From M0108 sp963841065 (GTDB lineage Bacteria; Pseudomonadota; Gammaproteobacteria; Chromatiales; Chromatiaceae): a DNA stretch of 64,000 bases. Every line of letters starts with the position of its first letter. Positions within the stretch are counted from its first letter, which is position 1. The notes under the pieces were generated by a model. The model had not been told where the DNA came from. It saw nothing but the letters and a program-made list of their open reading frames with translations, and made no database searches. Shown one piece after another: positions 53,687-62,669 of the stretch. Both the position numbers and the translations under genes were made by a program. The DNA lies in NCBI GenBank assembly GCA_963841065.1, contig CAWJBI010000031.1, forward strand, positions 299,720 through 363,719, written 5' to 3'.

Positions 53687-54626
53687 ATGCATTCCCTCCT
53701 ATCCCCAAGATACTGGCCAAGCTGGCTGGCGGTGGGGCTGGTACGGCTGCTCGGCCTCTTGCCTTTTCCCCTCCTCTGGGTGCTGGGCATGGGGCTGGGG
53801 CGACTGGTGGGGCGGATCGCCCTGGGCCGGCGCCGAGTGGCCCGGCGTAACCTGGAACTCTGCCTGCCGGAGCTATCGCCGCGCGAGCGGGAGCGGCTGG
53901 TCTCCCGGCATTTTGGTTATCTGGGTGTCGCCGCCCTGACGCAGGGCCTGGTATGGGGCGCCTCCCGCCGCCGGCTGGCGCGGCTGGTCCAGCTCCGCAA
54001 CCGGGAGCGTTTCGATGAGTTACATGCTCGGGGGCAAAACGTCATCGTCCTCCTGCCGCACTTCATCGGCCTGGAATTGGGGGGGGCGGCCTTCACCGCC
54101 CTGGTCAACCCGGGCATGTTCATGTACCAGCGCATCCGCGACCCGGTGATCGATGCGCGGATGCGAGCCGGCCGGATGCGCTTTGGCGCCCTGTCCGTGG
54201 AACGTCAGGATGACCTGCGGGGTCTGGTGCGCAAGATTCGCCAGGGCATCCCCTTTTTCTACCTGCCGGATCAGGACGCCGGTCGCTGGCGCGGGTATCT
54301 TCGTGCCCTTCTGCGGCGTCCAGGCCTCGACCTACCCCATGCTGGGGCGCTTCGCCCGACTGGCGGACGCCGTGGTGATCCCTATCCATGCCCGTTACCG
54401 GCCCTGGGGCCAGGGTCTGGAGGTCATCTTTGGCACGCCGCTGGCGTCCTTTCCCAGTGGCGACGAGGTCGCGGACACCACCGCCATGAACCAGGTGATC
54501 GAGGGCCTGATCCGGACCCTGCCGGCCCAGTATTTCTGGGTGCATCGGCGCTTCAAGACCCGGCCGCCCGGGGAGCCGCCCCTCTATCCCGTCGGTCGGC
54601 GACAGATGCGCGGGTCCGACGGATGA
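53687..54626 (+). CDS. LpxL/LpxM-type lipid A late acyltransferase (one frameshift)
   Basis: This inner-membrane acyltransferase adds secondary acyl chains to lipid A. The first frame has an N-terminal membrane anchor, then VIVLLPHFIGLELGGAAF (H-x4-E motif) and PFFYLPDQDAG. After an extra C at about 54290 it continues as AGIFVPFCGVQASTYPML and RLADAVVIPIHARYR to FKTRPPGEPPLY. Joined length is about 312 residues, normal for this family. It belongs to the HtrB/LpxL superfamily; the exact chain specificity cannot be read. Confidence 0.85.
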
Positions 54627-54772
54627 CGGCGGCGGCGGGCAGAGACTCGTGTGCCAGAAGGGCCGGGAGGGCAGGGGCACGGCACGGGGATCGGCACCAG
54701 GCGGGGCCCGGGCATGGCTAGGCTGGACCCCCGGCCCTGGCCACCGCCCTGGCCACCGATCTGCGCCTGGCC

Positions 54773-55573
54773 TTGGCGGCGGGGCTGGAGCGCGACCGAC
54801 TGGTATCCGGCGGCTGCCCCTGGTTACCGTGGAGCGCCCTGGCGGCGGCGCTGGTGGGTGTGGCGCTTTTCGTCCTCGGCGGCTACCAGGCGGGCTTTCT
54901 CACCCTCAACCACCTGGCCGCGAACTGGCCGCCCTGGTTCTGGGAGTGGTTGACGGTGCTGGGCGATGCCCGCCTGGCCATTGCCCTGTCGCTTTTTTTC
55001 AGCCTGCGCCACCCGCGCCTCTTCTGGGCCCTGATTCTGGCGGCCCTGGTGGCGACCGCCTTTACCCATGGCCTCAAGCCCTGGGTCTCGGCCGGGCGGC
55101 CCCCGGCGGTGCTGGCGCTGGATAGCTTTCACCTGATCGGTCCCGCCCTGCGCAAGTCCAGCTTTCCCTCCGGCCACACGGTGACGGCGGCGGTGCTGCT
55201 GGGCGTCTGGCTCTGTTTCATCCAGGGGATGGCCGCGCGGCTGCTGTTGATGGCGCTGGCGCTGACGGTGGGTCTCAGCCGGGTGGCTGTCGGGGTGCAC
55301 TGGCCAGTGGATGTGGCCGCCGGGCTGGCGGGAGGCTGGCTGGCGGCCTGGCTGGGTGTCTGGTTGTCCCAACGCTGGGCAGGGGCGGCGGTCCATCTGG
55401 GGGTGCATCTGGCTTGCGCCCTACTGGCGGCGGGCGCCGCCGTCATGCTGATCCTGTCGGACGGGGGTTACGCCGGGGCGAGGGGGTTGCAAATGGCCCT
55501 TGGCCTTGCGGCCCTGGGCTGGGGTTTCAGCCAGTACCTGCTGGGTCCGCTGGGAAGGATCTTGAAGCGGTGA
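54773..55573 (+). CDS. PAP2-type membrane phosphatase
   Basis: This membrane-bound phosphatase of the PAP2/BacA-like group has the three motifs KPWVSAGRP, SSFPSGHT and SRVAVGVHWPVD, and five or six transmembrane helices. Such enzymes dephosphorylate undecaprenyl or phosphatidylglycerol phosphates. The clean frame starts at a TTG (54773), but in-frame sequence without a start codon (ATALATDLRLAL) extends upstream and ATG 54714 lies in another frame. An indel near 54730 is likely, so the real start may be about 54714. Confidence 0.75.
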   Translation: MAAGLERDRLVSGGCPWLPWSALAAALVGVALFVLGGYQAGFLTLNHLAANWPPWFWEWLTVLGDARLAIALSLFFSLRHPRLFWALILAALVATAFTHGLKPWVSAGRPPAVLALDSFHLIGPALRKSSFPSGHTVTAAVLLGVWLCFIQGMAARLLLMALALTVGLSRVAVGVHWPVDVAAGLAGGWLAAWLGVWLSQRWAGAAVHLGVHLACALLAAGAAVMLILSDGGYAGARGLQMALGLAALGWGFSQYLLGPLGRILKR

Positions 55574-55623
55574 GAAGAGGTCGGGACTGTGTGGCCCCGA
55601 CCTCGGCCGCGGTGACCGGGAGA

Positions 55624-56121
55624 TCAGAAACTACCGGTCGCGCCCGCCGTCAGGATGGAGAGCATCTCGCCATTGACGCCAATGGCGATGGCCTGCAACT
55701 CGGCGGGCAGGGAGAAGGCGTTGATGACCATGTCCAGATTGAGCATGAGGAGCCAATTACGCTTGTTGGCATCCTCGACCAGGGCGATACGACAGGGCAT
55801 GTAGGCGGCATAGATGGTATTGAAGGCCACCATCTTCATGGCGTCCTCGGGGTCGCAGAACTGGAAAATCTCCAGATTCGGCGAGGGGATGCCACGGGCC
55901 TGGAGTTCCTTGCCGACGTTCTGGCGGCCCACCAGTTTCATATTGAGTTCGGCGGCCTTGGACATCATGGCCTCGGAGGCCGCGTCCCAGGTCACCCCCT
56001 CCGCCAGGGCCATCTTGATAACGGTTTGACTAATATCGAACATTTCCACGTCGGGGTCCTTGGCCTGGGCGGCGGGCAGCCAGGCGAGGGCGAGCGCGAG
56101 AAAGGAAGCGAGGAATTTCAT
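55624..56121 (-). CDS. DUF302 exported protein
   Basis: This 165-residue protein has a signal peptide (MKFLASFLALALAWLPAAQA) and a DUF302 domain (NMKLVGRQNVGKELQARGIP; IEIFQFCDPEDAMKMV-like; YMPCRIALVED). The function is not known; homologues occur in sulfur oxidisers and archaea, often next to cytochromes. It lies 47 bases downstream of the cytochrome c gene in the same direction, so the two are probably co-transcribed and act in the periplasm. Confidence 0.85.
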   Translation of the reverse strand: MKFLASFLALALAWLPAAQAKDPDVEMFDISQTVIKMALAEGVTWDAASEAMMSKAAELNMKLVGRQNVGKELQARGIPSPNLEIFQFCDPEDAMKMVAFNTIYAAYMPCRIALVEDANKRNWLLMLNLDMVINAFSLPAELQAIAIGVNGEMLSILTAGATGSF

Positions 56122-56168
56122 GGTCGGTTTCCTATGGGCTGCGATGCGAAGGGGGACAAGGGGTCCGC

Positions 56169-56786
56169 TTATTTATCGTCCAGGGTCGAGATGTAGGCGA
56201 GGATGTCCTTGATCTGCTGTGGCTCATATTCGGCGAAAGTCTCGTCTTCCTCGTCGTTGGCGTGGATGCGCTCCTTCTTCTTGAACATCGCGATCTGCCG
56301 CGCCAGATATTCGGAGTACTGACCCGCGAGGGGCGGGGACTCCTTGCGCTTCATGCCCTCGGCCTTACGCCCATGGCAGGTTTTGCAGTCCCCTTGGTAG
56401 AGGTCCTCGCCATTTTCCAGATCGACGCCCTCGGGGGTGGGGATGTCCAGGGGGGAGACCGCCCCCAGGTCAACGTCGGAGAGATAGGCCGCGAGACTCT
56501 GGAGATCCGCGTCGGACAGGTTGCGCAGGCCGCCGACGACCGTCATGGCCTGGTAGTCGAGGACCCCCTTCTTGTATTTGTCCATCATGCCAACCAGGTA
56601 ATACTCTGGCAGGCCGGCCAGGCGGGGGTACTTGCCGCCCAGGATGCCCTGGCCATGAAAGCCATGACAAAGGGCGCACTGGCGGTTGAGGGCCTTGCCG
56701 CGCTCCATGTCTGGCTCGGCTTGAAGGGTAAAGGGGGTCAAGGCCACGAGCGAGACGAGAAGCGATCGCGTCAGGGTGTGTTTCAT
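56169..56786 (-). CDS. Diheme cytochrome c (c4-like)
   Basis: This 205-residue exported protein has two c-heme sites, CALCHGFHGQG in the N-terminal half and CKTCHGRKAEG in the C-terminal half, each with its later Met region (YYLVGMMDKYKKG; YLARQIAMFKKKE). The tandem layout is that of cytochrome c4, a periplasmic electron carrier feeding terminal oxidases or taking electrons from sulfur or thiosulfate systems. Signal peptide at residues 1-23. It heads a unit with the DUF302 gene. Confidence 0.88.
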   Translation of the reverse strand: MKHTLTRSLLVSLVALTPFTLQAEPDMERGKALNRQCALCHGFHGQGILGGKYPRLAGLPEYYLVGMMDKYKKGVLDYQAMTVVGGLRNLSDADLQSLAAYLSDVDLGAVSPLDIPTPEGVDLENGEDLYQGDCKTCHGRKAEGMKRKESPPLAGQYSEYLARQIAMFKKKERIHANDEEDETFAEYEPQQIKDILAYISTLDDK

Positions 56787-57228
56787 GCTCCAAAACTCCT
56801 GATCCGACGTTGTGTGGAGTTAGCGAAACCGCTGGAGCAAGGGGGCATGAGCCACTGCCATCGGCGGTTCGCCGAGGGATCGTCATTGTTTTTTGGCGTT
56901 ACGTCGAGTCGCACAAACAGCGGCGAGGCGGGACGGCGGCAATGACCGCAAGAAATTTCATCTCTTGCGATCATCTTAAACATTATGAGATCGGGGGAGT
57001 TCTTGCAACCAGCAGAATTATCAAAATCCGGGCCGGACTGGCATGACCGAGGTCAGATCCCGAGCCGGAATCCTGGGTGAGGGTGCCGAAGCTAGCCCCG
57101 CCGACCCTTGACGTCCGCCCCCAGCGCCCCTAGTCTGATCAAATTGAGCGCGTCCCCCCCATCCGCTAGCATCTAATCTTCGTCCCATCTTGCCATGCCG
57201 CATCCCGATGCCCTGATTCACGATTGCT
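56787..57228. other. Intergenic region between cytochrome c and exeA
   Basis: No gene is supported in this 442-base divergent gap. It includes an AT-rich stretch (56950-57030) that may hold the cytochrome promoter, and a sigma-70-type promoter for exeA at 57108-57136. Confidence 0.5.
57108..57136 (+). promoter_or_regulatory. Sigma-70-type promoter for exeA-gspB
   Basis: TTGACG (57108-57113) and TAGTCT (57131-57136) are separated by 17 bases. The -35 is strong and the -10 moderate. It is followed by the exeA start at 57229. Confidence 0.55.
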
Positions 57229-58905
57229 GTGTACGCTAATTATTTCGGCCTCAAGGAACCCAGTTTTTCCATCACGCCCGATCCCCAGTACCTTTTCCTG
57301 AGTGATCAGCATCGGGAGGCATTGGCGCATCTGGTCTATGGCGCCGGCGAGAATGGCGGTTTCGTGCTCCTCACCGGGGAGGTGGGCACGGGCAAGACCA
57401 CGGTCTGCCGGGCCTTCCTGGAACAGTTGCCCGAGCATGTGGACCTGGCCCTCATCCTCCATCCCGCCCTGTCGGCGACCGAGCTCCTGCGCACCATCTG
57501 CGAGGAGTTTCGCATCCCCCTGCTCGAGGAGGATCGGACCGCCAAGCGCCTGGTGGACCGACTGCACCGCTACCTGCTGGAGGCCCACGCCCAGGGCCGA
57601 CGGCCCGTGCTCATGATCGACGAATCCCAGGACCTCTCGCCGCGGGTCCTGGAGCAGATACGCCTGCTGACCAATCTGGAGACGCCCAAGCACAAGCTGC
57701 TGCAAATCTTTCTGGTGGGGCAGCCGGAGTTGCGGGAGATGCTTCATAACCCGGGTTTGCGGCAGCTCAATCAACGCATTACCGCCCGTTATCATCTCAA
57801 TCCCTTCAGTGCCCAGGATACGGCGGCCTACGTACAGCACCGACTCGCCGTGGCGGGGGTGGATCGGCCCCTCTTTACGCGCTCGGCCCTGCGCCAATTA
57901 CACCGCCAGTCCAAGGGCGTGCCGCGCCTCATCAATATCTTCTGCGATCGCGCCCTGCTGGGGGCCTGCGTCACCCGCGGCCACATGGTGACCCGGCGCA
58001 TTCTGGACAAGGCCGTTGCCGAGGTCCAGGACGGCCACTCCTGGCGTAAGCCCTCCCGTGCCGGCCGCTGGGCCGCTCTGGCGGCTGGGCTGCTGGTGGT
58101 CGCCATGGGCGCCGGCTGGGGCTATTGGGAATACGCGGGCCGACCCAACCTGCCGCCCTATCTGGCCAGTCTGCTGGGGCTGGAAGCTCCCCCCGAGCCC
58201 CCCAGCCCTGAGGCGGTGACCGCGGCCGCCGTGGACGAGGAACCGGCGCGCATCGCCCTGGCCAAGGCCGTCGCGGACGAACGGATCGGGGACTTGCTGG
58301 CGGAGGGCGAGTTGCTGGCCGCGCGGGATACCGCCCTGCGCCTCCTGTTGCAAAAATGGAGCGTGGAATTGGGCCAGCTCGCGGGTCGGGAAGCCTGCGC
58401 CCGCCTGAGCACCTTCGGCCTGGAGTGTGAACTGGATCGCGGCGGCTGGAGCCGGGTGCGCGACTACAACCTGCCGGTCTTGCTGCATCTCCAGGACAAG
58501 GACGGCCAGGAAGGCTGGGCGGCACTGGTCGGCCTGGGGGAGAACGAGGGCACCCTGCAACTGCCGAAGGGCAGCGAGACCCTGTCCCTGGCCGCCCTGG
58601 ATGGCCTATGGACGGGCGACTATCTCCTGGTGTGGCAGCCGCCGCCCGTGGGGGGCACCGTCATCCGTCCGGGCTCCTCGAGCGAGGCCGTGCGCTGGTT
58701 GCGCCATCTGTTGACCCAGGTGCCGGGGCTGGAATTCAAGGACGATGGCTCCAACAAGTTCGACCGCAACGTCGAAAAGGCGGTTCGCCGCTTCCAGACC
58801 CAAGCCGGGTTGGAAGTCGATGGCCTGGCGGGCCCCCGCACCCTGATCCGCCTCGCCACCGCAGTGGACATGCCGGGTCTGCCCAAACTCACCAGCAAGG
58901 ATTGA
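57229..58905 (+). CDS. exeA: ExeA-like secretion ATPase with peptidoglycan-binding domain
   Basis: ExeA/GspA works with ExeB/GspB to place the type II secretion secretin through peptidoglycan. The 558-residue protein has an N-terminal AAA+ ATPase (MYANYFGLKEPSFSITPDP; Walker A LTGEVGTGKTTV; Walker B LMIDESQDLS), one transmembrane helix (about residues 280-300, WAALAAGLLVVAMGAGWGYW) and a C-terminal peptidoglycan-binding region (AVRRFQTQAGLEVDGLAGPR). Start is GTG 57229 because this is the conserved start. The gspB gene follows 4 bases later. Confidence 0.88.
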   Translation: MYANYFGLKEPSFSITPDPQYLFLSDQHREALAHLVYGAGENGGFVLLTGEVGTGKTTVCRAFLEQLPEHVDLALILHPALSATELLRTICEEFRIPLLEEDRTAKRLVDRLHRYLLEAHAQGRRPVLMIDESQDLSPRVLEQIRLLTNLETPKHKLLQIFLVGQPELREMLHNPGLRQLNQRITARYHLNPFSAQDTAAYVQHRLAVAGVDRPLFTRSALRQLHRQSKGVPRLINIFCDRALLGACVTRGHMVTRRILDKAVAEVQDGHSWRKPSRAGRWAALAAGLLVVAMGAGWGYWEYAGRPNLPPYLASLLGLEAPPEPPSPEAVTAAAVDEEPARIALAKAVADERIGDLLAEGELLAARDTALRLLLQKWSVELGQLAGREACARLSTFGLECELDRGGWSRVRDYNLPVLLHLQDKDGQEGWAALVGLGENEGTLQLPKGSETLSLAALDGLWTGDYLLVWQPPPVGGTVIRPGSSSEAVRWLRHLLTQVPGLEFKDDGSNKFDRNVEKAVRRFQTQAGLEVDGLAGPRTLIRLATAVDMPGLPKLTSKD

Positions 58906-58909
58906 CACC

Positions 58910-59812
58910 ATGTCCTATATCCTTGAAGCGCTGCGCAAATCCCAGCAGGATCGCGAGATCGGGCAAGTGCCGACCCTGGCCACCCAACCCCTGTTCATGA
59001 GTCAGGAAAGCGGCGGCAATTTCCGGGGGCTGGCTGCGGTGGCCCTCGCCGGCCTCGCCGTTGCGATCGCCCTCTACGCCGCCCTGCGCGCTGGCCCCGA
59101 GGTTGCGCCCCCGGCGAGCACCCCGGTTCCGCCCATGACCCAGACAGCGGGACCCGACCCGGTCGGCGCCCCAGTTGTCGCGCCCGCGCCTGGCACCAGC
59201 CCCGCGCTCCCGGCGACCCCGGCTCCGACCCTTCCCCCTCTTGCCGCGGCGCCCGTGGCGGTCTCACCCGCCGTATCACCCGTGCCCCTAGCCGGACCGG
59301 GCACGGTTCCGGTCCCCGCCGCCCCCCCAGCCGCCACCGCTGGCTTGGCGCCACCCGCCCCGCCCCCGGTTCGGTTACCGGCGCGAGAGGATGAAGCGCT
59401 GGCTGATGCTCGGCTCGACGAGACCGGCGACGCACCCGAGGGGAGCAACGAAGGTTCCGTCGTGGCGCCCAGCCCGCCGGATGGCATCCCCGAGGATCTG
59501 CGTCAGGATATCCAGTCCTTCAAGGAACAGCTCAAGGAAGGGCAGGGTGGCAAGGCCGCCAAAAAAGCCAGCACTCAGAAGCAGCTTTCCCCCCAAGAAC
59601 GCCGCCTGCCCCGCGAGGTCGAGCAGCGTCTGCCGTCCTTCCTCCTCACCGTCCATATTTACGATGCGGAACCGGCCAAGCGTTTTGTCGTGATCGACGG
59701 CCGCAAACTGCGCCAAGGCGACTCGTCCCGAGGCGGCATCCTGGTGGAGGAGATTCTGCCCGACGGCGTCGCCCTGTCCTTTGAAGGACATCAATTCTTT
59801 CGGCCACGCTAG
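58910..59812 (+). CDS. gspB: GspB-like type II secretion assembly protein
   Basis: GspB partners with ExeA/GspA. The 300-residue protein starts with the conserved MSYILEALRKSQQDREIGQV, has a transmembrane helix (about residues 42-62), a long Pro/Ala-rich periplasmic spacer (about residues 65-170) and a C-terminal GspB domain (LTVHIYDAEPAKRFVVIDGR, GGILVEEILPDGVALSF). No other general secretion (gsp) genes are in the window, so the pair is detached from the main cluster. Confidence 0.87.
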   Translation: MSYILEALRKSQQDREIGQVPTLATQPLFMSQESGGNFRGLAAVALAGLAVAIALYAALRAGPEVAPPASTPVPPMTQTAGPDPVGAPVVAPAPGTSPALPATPAPTLPPLAAAPVAVSPAVSPVPLAGPGTVPVPAAPPAATAGLAPPAPPPVRLPAREDEALADARLDETGDAPEGSNEGSVVAPSPPDGIPEDLRQDIQSFKEQLKEGQGGKAAKKASTQKQLSPQERRLPREVEQRLPSFLLTVHIYDAEPAKRFVVIDGRKLRQGDSSRGGILVEEILPDGVALSFEGHQFFRPR

Positions 59813-59886
59813 GCACCCCCCAGTTATCAGGTGAGATAGGCCTGGCGCCGGGGCGGCCCCGCCGATTTCACTGCCACGGGACCCTC

Positions 59887-61593
59887 ATGAATAGCCACAA
59901 GCCCGTCCGCCGCCACTTTCAGGTGGAACTGATCAAGCCCTCCCATTACGACGATGAGGGTTATATCATTCAATGGGTCAAGGCCTGGATTCCCTCGAAT
60001 TCCCTGGCCTGCCTATTTGGACTGGCCCGCGCCGCCAACCAGCAAGAGGTGCTCGGCGCGGGGGTGGAGATTGGCATCGAGGCCTATGACGAGACCAATG
60101 CCGTGGTGCCGGTGGCGCGGATCATCCGCCGCCTCCAGGCCAACGGTGGGCAGGGGCTGGTCTGCCTGGTGGGGGTCCAGTCCAACCAGTATCCTCGCGC
60201 CCTCGACCTGGCGCGCCGCTTTCGTCAGGCGGGCCTGCAGGTGGCGATCGGCGGTTTTCATGTCAGCGGCTGTCTGGCCATGCTCCCGGACCTGCCCGGG
60301 GAGTTGCAAGAGGCGCTGGATCTGGGCATCACCCTCTTCGCCGGCGAGGCAGAGGAGCACTTCGCGGACCTGCTGCGCGCGGCTTACGAGCGGCGCCTGG
60401 AGCCTATCTACAACTTCATGGCCCAGTTGCCCGGGCTCCAGGGTCAGGCCCTGCCCTACCTGCCGCCGGAGGTGGCGCGGCGTTATGCCCCCATGCCGGG
60501 CACCTTCGATGCCGGCCGCGGCTGCCCCTTCCTGTGCAGCTTTTGCACCATCATCAATGTCCAGGGGCGCAAGTCCCGCTTCCGCGACCCGGACGACATC
60601 GAGCAACTGCTGCGGGCCAACCTGGCCCATGGTATCCGTCACTATTTCATCACCGACGACAACTTTGCCCGCAACCGCAACTGGGAGCCCATCTTCGACC
60701 GCATCGCGCAGGTTCGGCGGGAACTGGGGGTCAAGTTCAACTTCACCATCCAGGTGGACACCATGTGTCACACCTTGCCGGGCTTCGTCGCCAAGGCCCG
60801 GGCGGCGGGCGTCTCCCGGGTCTTCATCGGCCTGGAGACCGTCAGCGCCGACAACCTCAAGTCCGCCAACAAGAAGCAGAACAAGATCGCCAACTACCGC
60901 GACATGCTCCTGGCCTGGCAGCGGCAGCGGGTGACCACCTATTGCGGCTATATCCTGGGCTTCCCGGACGACACCCCGGCCAGCATCCTCAAGGACATCG
61001 AGACCATCAAGCGTGAACTGCCCCTCGACATCCTGGAATTCTTCTGCCTGACGCCCCTGCCGGGCTCGGCGGATCATCTGGCGCTTTACCAACGGGGCGC
61101 GCCCCTGGAGCCGGACCTGAACCTCTATGACCTGGAGCATGTCTGCACCACCCATCCCCGCATGACCAAGACGGAGTGGCAAGACATTTATCGTCAGGCC
61201 TGGGACTCCTATTACGCCCTGGATCATCTGGAGACCCTGATGCGCCGGGCCGCGGCCTTCGACCGCAATCCCAAGCGCATCATGGAGATAGCGCTTGAAT
61301 TTTATGGCTGCTTCAAGTTCGAGCGGGTGCATCCCCTCCAAGGTGGCTTCCTCCGCCGCAAGGTCCGCACCGAGCGCCGGCCGCAACTCCCCCTCGAATC
61401 GCCCTGGGTCTTCTACCCCCGTCGCCTCGGTGAGATCTGGACCACCTATTCAGGTTTGCTCGCCTATGCCTGGCGGGTCTGGCGCCTCTATCGGCGGGTC
61501 AAGAAGGACATGGAGCGGCCCGGCTATCACTATCAGGATCAGGCCATGGCGTTCGTCGAGGAGCAGTCGAACTTAACTCAAGCGGGGGTGTAA
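59887..61593 (+). CDS. B12-binding radical SAM protein
   Basis: This 568-residue protein has an N-terminal cobalamin-binding-like domain (about residues 10-150: LVCLVGVQSNQYPRALDLAR, VAIGGFHVSGCLAML) and a radical SAM domain with RGCPFLCSFCTIINVQGRKS (CxxxCxxC), followed by ITDDNFARNRNWEPIFDRI. The C-terminal third is helical without a clear family match. It belongs to the broad HpnP/BchE/MtaB-like group, so the substrate cannot be named. Single gene, 74 bases after gspB. Confidence 0.8.
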   Translation: MNSHKPVRRHFQVELIKPSHYDDEGYIIQWVKAWIPSNSLACLFGLARAANQQEVLGAGVEIGIEAYDETNAVVPVARIIRRLQANGGQGLVCLVGVQSNQYPRALDLARRFRQAGLQVAIGGFHVSGCLAMLPDLPGELQEALDLGITLFAGEAEEHFADLLRAAYERRLEPIYNFMAQLPGLQGQALPYLPPEVARRYAPMPGTFDAGRGCPFLCSFCTIINVQGRKSRFRDPDDIEQLLRANLAHGIRHYFITDDNFARNRNWEPIFDRIAQVRRELGVKFNFTIQVDTMCHTLPGFVAKARAAGVSRVFIGLETVSADNLKSANKKQNKIANYRDMLLAWQRQRVTTYCGYILGFPDDTPASILKDIETIKRELPLDILEFFCLTPLPGSADHLALYQRGAPLEPDLNLYDLEHVCTTHPRMTKTEWQDIYRQAWDSYYALDHLETLMRRAAAFDRNPKRIMEIALEFYGCFKFERVHPLQGGFLRRKVRTERRPQLPLESPWVFYPRRLGEIWTTYSGLLAYAWRVWRLYRRVKKDMERPGYHYQDQAMAFVEEQSNLTQAGV

Positions 61594-61695
61594 AGGCTGT
61601 CAAAATCCTGCATTCGTCGGTTTCCGGGGCATCTCTTCTAGGGATTTTCCAGGGTCTTCAGGGTGCCTCACGGGCCTGATCATGGCTGAACCGCC
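61594..61695. other. Short gap between the radical SAM gene and a pseudogene
   Basis: No gene is seen in this 102-base segment. Confidence 0.4.
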
Positions 61696-62436
61696 TCACC
61701 GGCATCCCATTAAATACACTGCCCCAATTCCCAGCGCCACCGCGAACCAGAGGGTCACCGCCCGGCAGATGAAGGTCGCCAGCACCTCCGTGTCGAAGTC
61801 CGCGCCACCCACGACCAGCAGGGCGATCACCCAGATAGACGGCGGAGGCGGTAAGCCCGAAGGCCAGGAAGGCGAGGCCGGCGGCGAGCAGGTGGGGTGC
61901 CGTCGCTGAGTTGGTGGGCGGCGAGCAGGGGTAGGAAGAGCAGGAGGTACTTGGCCCACTGATGGAGGCGCAGGGCGCGCCACAGGGCGGGGGCCCAGAC
62001 GGCGAGATCGGCCGCGGGTATCACCGACATAGTCGAAGCCCCCTGACCAAAGCACGCCACTAGGGCGGCGGTCTTGGCGGGGCCCTTAAGGTTGTGGTGG
62101 CCGTCGCTGGCGAGGACCTGGGCCAAAAGGCCGACGCGGTCGGCAAGTGCCTGACTACCCGTTGGTCGGTGGCGGTGGCCCGGTCCAGGGGGCGGACGGT
62201 GGCGCCTTCCTGGTACAACAGTCGAATCAGGGGGCTGTTGAGAGGGGCAGTCCCGCGACCGCCAGGGGCACCCGGGTCACCAGATGGGCCTTGAGACGGC
62301 GCGGCCGCTGCGGAGGCTGGTGAGGGCCGGGAGCAGGGCGAGCGGCTGGTCACGGACCAGGGTGAAGAGGGTTTCCTAAAGGGTGTGGGTGCTTACCAGG
62401 CCGCCCGGCCAGGGGCGGCGTAGGTGCGGTGGCCAT
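61696..62436 (-). pseudogene. Broken HAD-UbiA prenyltransferase gene
   Basis: The minus strand has, in order and in different frames, a start-like MATAPTPPLAGRPG, GLVSTHTL then a TAG then ETLFTLVRDQPLALLPAL, TATDQRVVR, VLASDGHHNLKGPAKTAALV with ACFGQG, GGFDYVGDTRADLAVW, APALWRALRLHQWAKYLLLF-type sequence and LLAAGLAFLAFGLTASAVYL. This is the N-terminal HAD half and start of the UbiA half of HAD-UbiA prenyltransferases (compare FDYVGNSRADLPVW and RLHQWVKNLLVF). The HAD DxDGT motif, the UbiA NDxxD region and most of the C-terminal half are gone, and several stops and frame changes break it. A last piece, VTLWFAVALGIGAVYLMGC, cannot be placed. Confidence 0.7.
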
Positions 62437-62669
62437 AGGGTGAGGATCCCTCTCGCTTAGAAGATGGGTGGGTGATGAGTACTCTGCTTTCTGGGATGAT
62501 ACAGCGACGGCCTGGGTAGAAATATACGTGAATCCCGACATGTTCCAATAAATCCGGTCCCCGCTAGGATCTTATCCAAGATCACCCCTGACCGTGCGCC
62601 GCCTGCCCTGGCCCGACCGCGGGGCCCTGACAAAAAGCCAACATCCCATCCCACCATCCAGGAGATTCC
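62437..62669. other. Intergenic region upstream of metY
   Basis: No gene or riboswitch is recognisable in this 233-base stretch. I looked for a SAM-type or T-box-type folded leader before metY and do not see one. It includes a plausible AT-rich promoter-like area at 62500-62560. Confidence 0.4.

Noticed and set aside
62437..62669. SAM or S-box riboswitch before metY
   Set aside because: The leader shows no conserved SAM-aptamer stems or core motifs by eye.
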